From the NCBI GenBank assembly GCA_024516035.1, contig CM044967.1, positions 8,453,532 through 8,517,531 of the forward strand: a stretch of 64,000 nt of DNA, given 5' to 3'. Made by a program: the position numbers and the translations under genes. The notes beneath the pieces were generated by a model. It had not been told where the DNA came from. It made no database searches and saw only the letters and a list, made by a program, of their open reading frames with translations. Of this stretch, positions 1-10,369 are shown piece after piece (position 1 is the stretch's first letter; each line of letters begins with the position of its first letter). Source of the DNA: Bactericera cockerelli. Its lineage: Eukaryota > Arthropoda > Insecta > Hemiptera > Triozidae.

Positions 1-415
1 CTGTTATGAATAATAAATTATAAGATATTGATGAAATTTTCATTCCGTATCCATAAGATTGGCTCAGATATTAACTGTCTGTAGGATATAATTTATTCCA
101 ACTTAACTGTTGCTGAGTAACTTATAGCTAGCTTTGATATTCCCAGTAGTGGAAGGGTTATATGGACGCCCAGATCGAATCTCTAGACTTCTACCTTGTC
201 CAATGATTCTATTTTCGTTTAAGCTCCTAATATGAGTTATTTAGATTGGAGGTTTTGCACTTCAATTGCTGAAAATCATACTAGCTGCCTGCATTACTCT
301 TCTCAGACTGGTTTAAGCCGGAAATGCCAGACTGCGAAAAATTTTTTAGAATTCAGGAAAATAATATACGAGTATGTCAGTGAAGATATCTAACTGATCT
401 TAAATTTGATTTCAG
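1..415. other. Intron-like sequence before the first exon
   Basis: No coding signal is visible. The stretch ends in a good plus-strand splice acceptor (TTTGATTTCAG), so it is probably the last intron of a gene that starts to the left of the window. A short piece near 318-336 resembles the GCCGGAAATGCCAG part of the S2 SINE family found at 57.3 and 60.3 kb. Confidence 0.4.
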
Positions 416-537
416 GTGATGTTGACTCAGCAGATGAAAATGATTCTGATGGATCTTCTAATACCGAATCTCAACTCGGAGCAAACATTAGGCTCACCCA
501 ACCAATGTTCAAAACAAAACACGAAACGAAACTATAG
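416..537 (+). CDS. Terminal coding exon of an unidentified gene (partial)
   Basis: A splice acceptor at 414-415 is followed by two bases of a split codon and 39 codons ending in TAG at 535-537. The peptide starts with an acidic, serine-rich stretch (DVDSADENDSDGSS) and ends with a basic tail (KTKHETKL). The composition looks like a disordered C-terminus of a protein whose other exons lie left of the window. I do not recognise the family. Support is the acceptor plus an open frame of only 40 codons, so a chance match is possible. RNA reads crossing 415/416 would settle it. Confidence 0.35.
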
Positions 538-3500
538 TAAGTTCTCTTCATCTTTAAGACTTTGAGGATTGGATTGACGGTGGAACGTTTGTTGAGAGAA
601 TGCTATAACCCACAACATTTCGAAATCAAGGTTTTTTTTTTTTATTTTAGGTTTATGGAAGATTCTGAAGAGGAACTTTTCAGGAATAGTTTTTTGAGGT
701 CTCAAATTATTTAGAACTGCAAGAATGTAACCCAAAATTGGGTAAGCCCCCATGCATATTTTGTCATGTGCTCATTACGAAATGTTCATGTAAGTAATTC
801 TTACTAAAGTTTACACTTGTCTATTGAATATTTTATCTGTATTTTATGAAATTTTCAATTGTAAAAAATTGAGGAAAAGAAGAAAATTTCCTTCCAACAA
901 TATCCCTTGTTAGAACACCCTATAGACAAAATTATTTGAAGGGATGAGCGATCTTATTAATGATTGTTGACTTCTTTTCATGAAGGAATTTTTTCGAACA
1001 AAATTACCATGATAGTTCTACAGAGCTCATTTTATTTTATTTTTAAGTTGATTAAGAATAAGATACCAATATTTTTATACAGTTGCCTTTTCAATATGTG
1101 CCTTTTTTTTATACAGGGTGTTCTAGGAATAGTTGAAGATATTTTAAAGGAATTTGCTTCTCCTTGGCAACCAGGTATAACCAAGATTGTTGAAAATTTA
1201 ATTAAGAAGGATTTTTACATTTACATAATTATTTACAGCCCCTTTTCAAATGCAGTGTGCAAATCAGGTACAATACCTCATAAAGTTCCACATCTTCCTT
1301 TAAAATATCTCCAACATTTTCTTTATTCATGGACCAGGTGCTCAAAAATTCAAAGTGAAGGCTTTTTCTTTTATGAAAAATAATCATTTCTCACATATAA
1401 GATTTGAAACACAAATTTCTAGATAAACTTTTTATTTAACAATCAAAATGAATGTCATATTATACAAGTACAAAACTTTTAAACCCAAAATACTTTAATT
1501 TTCACATTATTTTCACACTCTTAAAGCATACCTACTTACATATCCTCAAAAGTGCACCTGGCATTTCAATGGAACATTCAATTTTTTTTTTTTTTTAAAG
1601 TAGATACTAATTATAATTGATGAGATTTATAGTAACATTTTGGACAAATATTAATGAAGACCTTGTTGTTTATAAAGGACATATTAAAAAAAATTCTTAG
1701 CTTGATTGATAAGTTGGCGGACTTATAACCCAGAGGTCGGTGGTTTGAGTCCCAATTTTGGTAAAGATTTAGCAGTGTGAGTTTGAGTAGTCATGACAGC
1801 ACGAAAGTGATAAATTCAAAAATGATAACTTAAAAAAAAAAAAATACTCAGATACTTGACTTTTAAAAAACCTGGGGTTTTTGAGCACCTGTAAAATATA
1901 CATATAAATTTTATTATTTATCAATTTTTTGTACTTAATATCTTTTGATACTATTTTTTGTATAATTTTATAGAAAAATATTGCCATATACTTTAAATAT
2001 TGTTGTCATTTCTACAAAAAAAAAATCTTTGTGCTTTTCTCTGTTTTTTATTATTAGGTAAATTTGATGGTGCTAACTATTGAAACTTATGCTGTAGAAG
2101 TATAGCTCTGAGGACCTTTAGTCATGCCCAGATTTACGGTTCCTGTCGCCGAGTGCAAATAATTTTTGCCGCCATCTGCCGTTTCATAAAGTAAAATGTC
2201 TAATTTTAACTGATTTAAAAATCTCACAAAGATGTCACCATAGTCGACTTAATTAAGAGATTGCAATACTAGGTACGTACAAGTACATATCAAGGAAACA
2301 GCTGTGAGAAGGATTTCTTGTTAAGAATTAAAAAAAAAAAAATATTCAGAAAACCTATCCTCACAAATAATTTTAGATATTTTGCGTAGCAGGGGGACTT
2401 TTTGCCGGAGTACAGTGACATAAGAAATCCAGAAATTTACCCGAAATACTAATCATTCTGAAAATACACAATAAAAATGTGCATAACCTATTAAAAACAG
2501 TACCTATAAACTCTTATATTATGGTTGTTGTTGTAGAGGCAAAAGCTATGCCGAGGCAGTGTGATATCTAACCGGGTTGATAAATAATAGCTCAGATAGA
2601 GTATGGTTCCTTTGCAATAAATTAATTTAAGCATTTTCGAAGCGTTGTACTGCTATCACCCATTTATCCCATAAAATATATAAGACCTGTTTGACTGCTG
2701 GAGTAAAGGGACTTTTCAGTCTTATCTCGGCAGTATAAACAAGGTATATTCTATTCTATTACCAGCCCACATTTTATATGGGAACTTGGCGCGTTGCTGC
2801 CATGCATGCGGCGCTTGCGAGTTTATCGAGGCATGGCCGACTTGTAATAAATACAAATGTATTTTTTCTAACTGTCCACAATAGTTCAATTGGAAAACCT
2901 CAGGTTCTATAGTAGAAAAGTGAACAAGACGAATTCGGTATTGTTTATATAATCACCAGTAATACGAGTATTACAGAGGAAATCCCATAAATACATTTGT
3001 TTGTCTTGCTAACGTGCTCACATGTACCGTACGTGATACCTACATTTTTTTACCTATTGCAATCGTAATAGGTAAAATAAATTAGAAATCACGGGACCTG
3101 TGACCACAATCATTGTGTAAGTAGCTAGACCATAAAGAAATAAACAAAAAAGTACATAGTTTTAAAAATGAGAAAGGTCATCTGTTTACAAAAGGAAAAA
3201 GAAGTCCTATATAACGCGGGACAGATTTTTTTTTTCTTCACAACAGCCTTTTCTAGATCTCTGGTACAGCTTGTCATTGACAACCATACAAAATTTCAGC
3301 TCAATCCGACTTGTGGTTCTCGAGTTCACAAACATACACACACACACAAATCATTTTATATTATAAGATTACTAGTGGGCTGCACCTGCTTCATCAATGC
3401 ACACACACACTTCATAAATAAAAGAAGGAGAGTATCAGAACAATTTGGTGTAGATCATGTTACTACAACAACAAGACTGTATTATCAAACAAGGAAGAAC

Positions 3501-3719
3501 AAGCCAGAAGATCAAAGACTGAGAGGACAACCATCATTGCAACGGGAAGACCAGATAAAAAGGACATGAAAGTATTATAAATGCAAGAAGAAGCTCAAGA
3601 TAGATTTAAATGGAGGCAGGCTGTATTGAAAGCTAAATACCAACTAGGGTATAAATGGCCAACCATGACAGTGTGTAGGTAAATCTGACACAATAATTGA
3701 GTTTCCTAGCTATTACACT
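538..3719. other. AT-rich intergenic stretch with repeat fragments
   Basis: No gene was recognised. It contains an S3 SINE copy (separate entry), a fragment at about 2676-2746 like the 3' tail of the S1 SINE family, an ACAGGGTG box near 1113 like those in the foldback elements at 17-21 kb, and a CA-rich run near 3335-3410. The ORFs here are low-complexity and look like chance. Confidence 0.5.
1702..1832 (+). repeat. S3 tRNA-derived SINE, old copy
   Basis: This is a diverged copy of the S3 family, with a tRNA-like head containing GGTCGGTGGTTTGAGTCC (a B-box relic) and a tail with GCGAGTTTGAGTAG-like and ACGAAAGTGAT motifs. Better copies lie at 11885, 51160 and 53822. Confidence 0.7.
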
Positions 3720-4114
3720 CAGGGTGTCTACTGGTCAGGGAATACCTGGAAAACCTGGAATTGTCAGGGAATTTTTTGAGACCGAAAAAGTCAGGGAAAA
3801 GTCAGGGAATTTTGTGAAAAAACACCATAAGTCAGGGAATTTTGTGAAAAAACACCAAAAGTCAGGGAATTTTTTTAAAGATCCAATTTTGTCATGAAAA
3901 TGATAAATAAAAAAATTCGCCTGCGGCGCCACTGTAATTCAGGCAGTCTGATAATACTTCTTTGGTAAGAAACACAAAACACTCTTAACCACTTTTTAGG
4001 AGATTATCAAATTTTAGCATGTTTTTTTTTCAGGGTTTTCCCCGAAAGTTCTTTAATTTTCTTTAGGGTTCCTATTTTTATGTTGATTTATTACATTTAA
4101 CTTTCCTTATCCTA

Positions 4115-4871
4115 CGAGGGGGGACCCAAAAGTAATGGGAATTAGGTGGTGGGGGGAATACGGAGGGGGGGATCGGGTTCTCCAGTGATTCTTTTCCAAG
4201 CGGCTACTCTTAGAAGTAAGTGTGCAAAGTTCATTTGATGTAAGTGCATTCGTTCGTCCGTGAGAATTTTTCTAGTGAAACGACTTTTTTCGTTTCGGCG
4301 AAAACGTGAAATGGCTTCAAGAACGGACAAAAACATTGAACAAATCGACACTCTTGTCCGTGAAGACCTTGCAGAACCATCGATCAACTTTATGAAATGT
4401 CTGGATAGTCATGGAGTTCAATTCAGAGGATTTTAACTGAAGATTTGATCATGAAGGGGATTGCAGCCAAATTTGTTCCTCGCCTCCTCTCCGACGATCA
4501 AAACAAGGAGCGTTGAGACTTCAGGCCTGTCTGGAGCTGCAAAATCAGTTGGATGAAGACCCAGATTTTTTTTCTCAAGGTTATAACTGGCAATGAATCA
4601 TGGTGCTACCGCTATGACCCCGAAATTTTTACAGCCGCTCGTTGCTCGCCGCACTCAGCCATTTCACGGTGCCATTTCACTTTTTCGCCGAAACGAAAAA
4701 AGTCGTTTCACTAGAAAAATTCTCACGGACAAACGAATGCACTCACAGCAAATGAACTTTGCACACTTACTTGGGAGAGTAGCCGCTTGGAAAAGAATCA
4801 ATGGAGAACCCGATCCCCCCCTCCGTGTTCCCCCTACCACCTAATTCCCGTTACTTTTGGGTCCCCCCTCG
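4115..4871 (+). mobile_element. Deleted mariner-like element with broken transposase
   Basis: The element has inverted repeats of roughly 200 bp, beginning CGAGGGGGGACCCAAAAGTA and ending in the complement, with TA on each side (4113-4114, 4872-4873). The interior keeps pieces of a mariner (DD34D) transposase on the plus strand: an N-terminal part (MASRTDKNIEQIDTLVRED), a middle part resembling VPRLLSDDQ, and the block around ITGNESWCYRYDPE. The last corresponds to the family's ITGDESW motif, with Asp replaced by Asn. About half the usual 1.3 kb is missing and the frame is interrupted several times, so it cannot make an active enzyme. Confidence 0.8.
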
Positions 4872-5264
4872 TATAATGAGGAAAGTTTTGTATTCGGCGA
4901 AATTTCAATAAATATAAGGTTATAATTTGTGTATTTCTTTTTTTAACATTCCTAACACATTCTTGATAAGAGCTACCGTTAGCGAACTTTTATCGAATTT
5001 ACGAGAAAAGAATTGGTGATTTCTTAGCAATAGGGTAAGAAAAGTCTTGTGGTGATCACACTACATTTTATTTGAAAAAAAAAGCAAGGAGTAAGCAATT
5101 TGTACATCATATCCACCTATTCGACATCGTGCTGATGTCTATTCCCCAGTACTAAATCTTGATATCCTAGAACCTACCAGAAAACTCATTAAATTGATTT
5201 AGAAAAAATGTTTGGTTAGGTGGCGGTGGACTAGCAAAAAAAGATTGAGGTCTTATATTATATA

Positions 5265-5510
5265 TTACTAGCGGGCTGTCGCCCGCTTTGCGGGCCGAGG
5301 CGTGGCCGTGAGAGCAAAAAATCCTTTTTCGCCAATGGCAGGTGTTGTAGTGGGAATTTCGAAAAATCCCGTCTTATTGCACATCTAGATTATAAGACAG
5401 AGCTACCTACCAAATTTCAGCTTCCTAGGACTTACCAGTTCGGAGAAACAGTGATGATCAGTCAGTCAGTCAGTCAGTGACTTTGACATTTATATATTAA
5501 GATAATATAC
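5265..5510 (+). repeat. Insect dispersed repeat with GCGGGCTGTCGCCCGC start
   Basis: The repeat starts ACTAGCGGGCTGTCGCCCGC and runs to a (GTCA)n stretch at 5458-5478 followed by TTTATATATTAAGAT. This pattern is common in insect genomes as an abundant SINE/RTE-like interspersed repeat. It carries no coding frame. A related start (TTACTAGTGGGCTGCACC) is visible near 3369. Confidence 0.55.
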
Positions 5511-5774
5511 ATATAATGTCTCATTAAAAAAGTAGACTGGAGAAACTGGAAAAATGGTCTGGAAAACCTGGAAAAGTCAGGGAATTTTACTTTAACCATT
5601 TAGTAGACACCCTGACACTGCTTATTGTGCATATTTTACAAAGTAGACTAACAATATAATGAATTTGAATTAATGTCATATTTATAATTATGTACATAAG
5701 TAAAGTGGCTGAGGAACATGAAACAGGGAGTAGATCAGTGTCTTGCTTGAGGACTAAAAACAGATAACTGACAA

Positions 5775-6117
5775 GCAAACCCTAAGAAGCCAGGCTGTTA
5801 GGAATTCCCAAGGGCTTAATGGGTTAAGAAGACAAAGGCCAAGTCCTCACGGTGGATGATTGCACATAGAAATGATTATGTGGTTCAGGACAAGCCAACT
5901 TTTCTAATTAAGTTGGCTAGAGACCATCACTACCCCCAGCTGTAGCCAAGCTGGTTACTACAAGCCAGGCTAGCTTGCCGTTTTCCAAGGGTTTAATGGC
6001 TTTAGAAGAAAAAGCCCAAGTTCTCATGGAGGTTGATTACACATAGAAATATTATGTTGTTTAGGACTTTCACATTATTTTGGCTGGAGACCCCTCAGCA
6101 GTACCCGAGCTGGTTAC
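5775..6117 (+). repeat. R2 repeat, two diverged copies in tandem
   Basis: Two copies (about 5775-5958 and 5955-6117) follow the same plan: AAGCCAGGCT, CCCAAGGG, TTAATGG, AAGTTCTCA, a TTGCACATAGAAAT-type block, and an end resembling GTAGCCAAGCTGGTTAC. They differ at many positions. Other R2 copies lie at 12063, 26035, 39612 and 53455. Confidence 0.7.
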
Positions 6118-6868
6118 AAAAACTATGAAAACAAAAATGGGGATGGTTAATTTCATCCACATGAAACAAAAACTAATGATCCATTTTGATCAGATGGCTA
6201 TTTTAAATTTTGGTAGCAGATATAAGTAGGTATGCTTGGAGCTTGCCCTTTTTCTGGGTAAATGGGTATTCATATTTACAGGTGGGGCTGACTACTTGTA
6301 TTAGGCTAAGACTTGGCCTGGTACATTTTTTGTTGTTGCAAAAGGGCATTTTAAAATTCTAATGGCTGGTTGTAGAAATTTTACAAAAACTTAATTTGGT
6401 ACAAATCTTGAATTGGAAATGCTAGTGATTTGTCAAATTAGCATTAGTGTCATATTATCTATGTAAAGTGATACAAGATTGAGCTAAACTGAGGTTTCAC
6501 AAAACCTCAGTTTTCCCTTGTTTTGATAGAACCAGCTGTTCATATCTAGCTAGTTGGAAAATAAAGTAACACTTAATGGTTAAAATAATTGCAAGTATAT
6601 TTTGTACAGACAGCATGAAAGCAGTAAAAATTAAAAATTAGTTGCCTTGGTATCACTCATTTTTAATTGTTCTATTGTTAGCATTTGAAATGTACCTGTT
6701 ATCTAAACAAAAGTAAATGAAATCAATCTAAAAAGTAATTGAAAGAGTAGTATTTAATAGTTCATTCGATCACTTTATCTTAGTAATCACTACTGAAATT
6801 TATAATTAAATTGTGAAAATAAATATTGAACAATTTAAAAAAATGGCAATGTGCAGTCAAGACCAAGC
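6118..6868. other. AT-rich spacer, nothing recognised
   Basis: No ORF, tRNA-like head or repeat family was recognised. A short local hairpin (GAGGTTTCACAAAACCTC) lies near 6491-6508. Confidence 0.4.
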
Positions 6869-7235
6869 AAATTTTATTTAACTCAAACTTGTGGAGACAA
6901 TGCAGCAGCTGAGTGGCTCAGCAAACAACTTCATCAGTGAGATGGTGATAGTGAACATGCTGTGAGGTGCCCGTAGCCTCCCCGCAGACTCACTCAAGCT
7001 GCTGTTGGCCTCCATGGTGAAGGCCGCCCGTGCAGAATGTTTCATACCCTTGGCCACCAAACTCAACCAGAACATGTTGCAGCTCTGACTGCTAAGGTGA
7101 GGGCTGCTATGGCTGCAGCAGATACTAATGTGTCAAGATTAGAGTGGATCCCATGGCAACTAAAATTGTTTCAATGTACAAAGAATGTATTTCAATAAAT
7201 TTTATGCGGTTTTAAAATAATAAAGAAAAAAAGGT
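6869..7235 (+). pseudogene. Possible processed pseudogene, source unknown
   Basis: On the plus strand, broken frames give protein-like pieces (QQLSGSANNFISEMV, then SLKLLLASMVKAARAECF, then LTAKVRAAMAAADTNV) joined only by frame changes and stops. GC content and codon-like structure are higher than in the surrounding DNA. The 3' end carries AATAAA at 7195 and AATAATAAAG followed by an A-rich run, as expected of a retrocopied mRNA. I do not recognise the parent gene. It could also be a decayed transposon ORF. Confidence 0.35.
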
Positions 7236-7424
7236 AAATTTTCGTATTAAAATTGCTCTTGTTTTAGCTTAGAGCGTACCCATACACCTACTATCAAGAA
7301 AAAACAAAATTAGATGTATCAGGATTTTTATCCTGCATTAAAAAGGTAAACAATTGAGATCCAACAAATACACAGTTCATTGAAAAACCAAGTATTTTGA
7401 AAAAGTAAGTTGAATGACATTCTC

Positions 7425-7667
7425 CTAGGCAGTTCTTCTTTTCTGAGTGCTAATGTACAGAACATTATTTCCCCTGATGAATGTGTCTCCATACTTGTTC
7501 TTCAATTGTCCGTTGATGTATTCCTCTGTCTGCTCTAGGGCTATGTTCATGTAGCCGTCTAAACAAGACAAAACTCCTCGATAATCCACACCACTCACTA
7601 GTTTGACGACGACGGGTCTTCCATGGATTTGTTGAATGAACTGGGATAAGGATTCTTTCCTACTCAT
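7425..7667 (-). CDS. LSM6: U6 snRNA-associated Sm-like protein LSm6
   Basis: LSm6 is a subunit of the LSm2-8 ring that binds the 3' oligo(U) of U6 snRNA in nuclear splicing, and of the cytoplasmic LSm1-7 ring that promotes decapping and mRNA decay. The 80-residue product is full length for the family. The Sm1 motif spans roughly residues 17-50 (GRPVVVKLVSGVDYRGVLSC then LDGYMNIAL, with the conserved D-x-Y-MN-L pattern), and the Sm2 motif is FIRGNNVLYIS near residues 63-73. Identity to the human protein is very high from residue 16 onward. The start is the only in-frame Met before the conserved N-terminal helix. The gene is a single exon with no frame damage. An intronless gene could be a retrocopy, but no poly(A) tract or disabling change is seen. 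Confidence 0.95.
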   Translation of the reverse strand: MSRKESLSQFIQQIHGRPVVVKLVSGVDYRGVLSCLDGYMNIALEQTEEYINGQLKNKYGDTFIRGNNVLYISTQKRRTA

Positions 7668-10130
7668 TTTGCAATAATCACAGAAAGGTAAAAGTGCTAT
7701 AAAATAATAAAAGGTTTTATCTACACTGCAGTTTACAAAGTTAAACGTTTATTATAAAGTACCGAAGTTAAAGAAAATAGAGCCGGTTCGTTTTAGTTTG
7801 TTGATGAAAATATAAAATAGATGACTAATTTTTGTAGAATACTATTTCAAAGTTTCGCGCCATGAGAAGTGTTTTCCGATGCAATGTTGCCAGAAAACTC
7901 GTACTCAGTGACAAAGCAAAGACGCGTTTTTTAGCGTGAAGATTTTTTTTCTCGATTAGTGTTTTTGGAGATGATCAAGACAGACAAAAGTTTGTGGAAT
8001 GGCGGGTATCGTTTGTGGGAACAATACCTATCTCTCGCTGAACTAAGAATACGACTGTACGACAGTTTGTGCTACTATGGAAGATGTGTATTACTGTTAG
8101 TAAATGTATTCTGATAAATAAAATAGTTAAAACCCAGAGTTAAAAGAATAAGGCATAGAATATCAATGTCACAACGACTGATACTTTAAAAACTATACCT
8201 ACGCTATTGACGTGAAAATTTCAATATGGTTAATAATGTTTTTACGGGTTTTCAGATTCGGTTTCAGAAGTGTTCGCTGTGTTCGTACTAACGAGTACCA
8301 CATGGTCTCCGTACTACGCGTTCTCCTCTCTCCCTTCCTCTTTGACAACCATGGGACAGTTTAAATATTAAAATTGATCATTCACTATAATAGTCAATTG
8401 GAGTGAATCGCACAGTATTGCGCTAGACAAGGAAGTCTTCTTTTTACTGTTGACCACACAGACCGATTTACGGTCCAACGAATGGCTGAACATTTTGGTT
8501 TAGACTCTGGGGACCCTAAAATGTGTTTTGGTACGGAAAACTGATTATCTATTTTTTTGGTTATTTCATTACTATCTATCATTTTTGTAAATAAAGTTTC
8601 TTAGAATTTGTTTAATTTTAAAATACATGAAAATGAAAAGAGAAGTTATTTTTTACTAAAAGTATAAAATATAGTTTTATTGTAAATTATATCAATCTGA
8701 AATAATTTGAACAAGGTAAATATATCTCAAAATATCAACAATTAGAACTAAAATTTACCGTGCTTCTTACACGATTTTACGAGAGTTTCATTACCAATAT
8801 ATTCTTTATGATCATCAATTTCTTTATGATCATCAATTTTATTAATCAACATTGGTACCTAACCATAGGCTTGCTTGCCCCTTGAGTCGGTGGTTCAAGA
8901 GGTAAACACTATAGCGAAGTTTCAAATAATACCGGCGATATTTTACACCTGGTAAATAAATTGGTTTTCACATCACACTATTCATATAGTTCGAGAATTT
9001 CCAAAATAATTATGACAGTTATGTATCAAAAATTGATGTATCATTTATTACTATCAATACCGTCTGTGCTCTTACATAATTTAAATATTAGTCACCTCTT
9101 TACGAGATATTTCTCATGACTTTCAGCTAAATAAATACAAACCGCGATCTTTTGATAAAATTTTGATTTGTGAAAACTTAGATAGCTTTCACTTTTTTTT
9201 GGAATTTATTAAAATACAGCATTATTTTACTTGATAAAGGCTTGTTTCACAATGTTCAAGATAATAATTTATCGTACGTATATAGGTATAACCTATATAC
9301 GTACGGTACTTAACAAATTATGTAAACATCATCGTTATGTAATTATTTTTTGAAATATTAATCGGAGGCACTTGTGACGGTTCCGACTGGTTTTTGGAGT
9401 TTCGAGAACCAAATCATCTATTACATATGAACACATTCCAAATTTCTTGCACATACATTTCTCCCAACCATTTATACTCACAGTTCCTGTGCATAATTCT
9501 GTAGCGCCTCATAATCAACAATACAGACACCAAGCGAACCCTAGGCCCAGCATTTCCAACAAACATAACATTCTAATCTAGAACAAAATCTCATAAAGGT
9601 TGATTTTCAAGGTAAAAAAAACTACATCATACCACAATAAGCAATAACAACACAAATCCATGTAATAGATAGACAATCCATTACTCCTATCACAAAGAGT
9701 TAAAACAACATGGTCCCAAAAAATTGACTGTATGACAGCATACCCTGACTTATCCTGACCAACGGAACAAGGCACTCATAGACTTGACCAGAACATGGAA
9801 TCTTTTAACTGTACCCGATTCAAAACAATACTGAGCCCCTCTTCTTTGGTCTTACCGTTCATAATTCCTCACTTCCTCAGTCATAACTACTGCGCCCCGT
9901 TCCAGAAACACTCTCCACTCTCAAAATCTCCGTTTCAACCGTCACACAACGCACTCTGATTTGTTATTTCGTTCAAACTGACCAATCAGATTACTTTGAG
10001 TGACTGTTGAAAGGGAGATTTGGAGGTTATAAGACTGAGAGTGTCTTCTAGAATGAGGGCCTGGTCTTGAGTCCAAAGACAGTCACACAACTTTTTGAAG
10101 TTTAGGCAATCAGATCGCTTTTGAGAATTT
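7668..10130. other. Gene-free stretch between LSM6 and the RhoGEF 3' end
   Basis: The part next to 7668 is the expected LSM6 promoter side, and the part left of 10131 is the expected 3' UTR of the RhoGEF gene. An 18-bp unit (TTCTTTATGATCATCAAT) is repeated twice at 8802-8837. An inverted repeat with 15-bp arms and a 3-bp loop lies at 9273-9305 (CGTACGTATATAGGT and complement). The first TTTATT (minus-strand AATAAA) left of the stop lies near 9197. No further gene was recognised. Confidence 0.45.
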
Positions 10131-10369
10131 CTAAACGTGCCACAAGAGTAGATGGTTGGTTGAGTCCTCTCTTCCAGCAACTTCTGACACGCTGCTGGAC
10201 CGGAAATCTTCATATCCATCCCCGCCAGAAATCACTAGAGTGCGCTTGGTCCTCAGACGTGGAGAGGCTTTCTTCTTTTCGCTGTTAACGTTGTGAGTTT
10301 TGCTACCTCGGAGTGGGGTTTCGACTGCAGTGAGAAAGCGAACGTGCCCTGTGTGACCGTGTGGAACAC
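10131..10369 (-). CDS. ARHGEF17: ARHGEF17-like last exon (propeller end and C-terminus)
   Basis: The exon starts after TTTCTTTGCAG with two bases completing a Gly codon and ends at a TAG (complement at 10131-10133). It encodes HGHTGHVRFLTAVE, a Lys/Arg-rich insert (EKKKASPRLRTKR), then LVISGGDGYEDFR and the highly conserved tail GREDSTNHLLLWHV. This tail is the diagnostic C-terminus of ARHGEF17/ARHGEF10-type propellers. Confidence 0.93.

Larger units (their letters stand above)
3720..5614. mobile_element. hAT-like non-autonomous element with nested insertions
   Basis: The outer ends are inverted copies: CAGGGTGTCTACTGGTCAGG at the left, and a right end reading TAGTAGACACCCTG. Both ends also carry inverted AACCTGGAAAA and GTCAGGGAATTTT blocks, repeated three times in tandem-like form at the left. 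The dinucleotide-rich interior has no transposase of its own. ACACT flanks both sides (3715-3719 and 5615-5619), consistent with a short target duplication. hAT elements normally make 8-bp duplications, so the family call is tentative. A mariner relic (4115-4871) and a SINE/RTE-like repeat (5265-5510) lie inside it. Confidence 0.6.

Noticed and set aside
4142..4844. Two similar ORFs facing each other in the mariner relic
   Set aside because: They are reading frames of the inverted terminal repeats, not the transposase.
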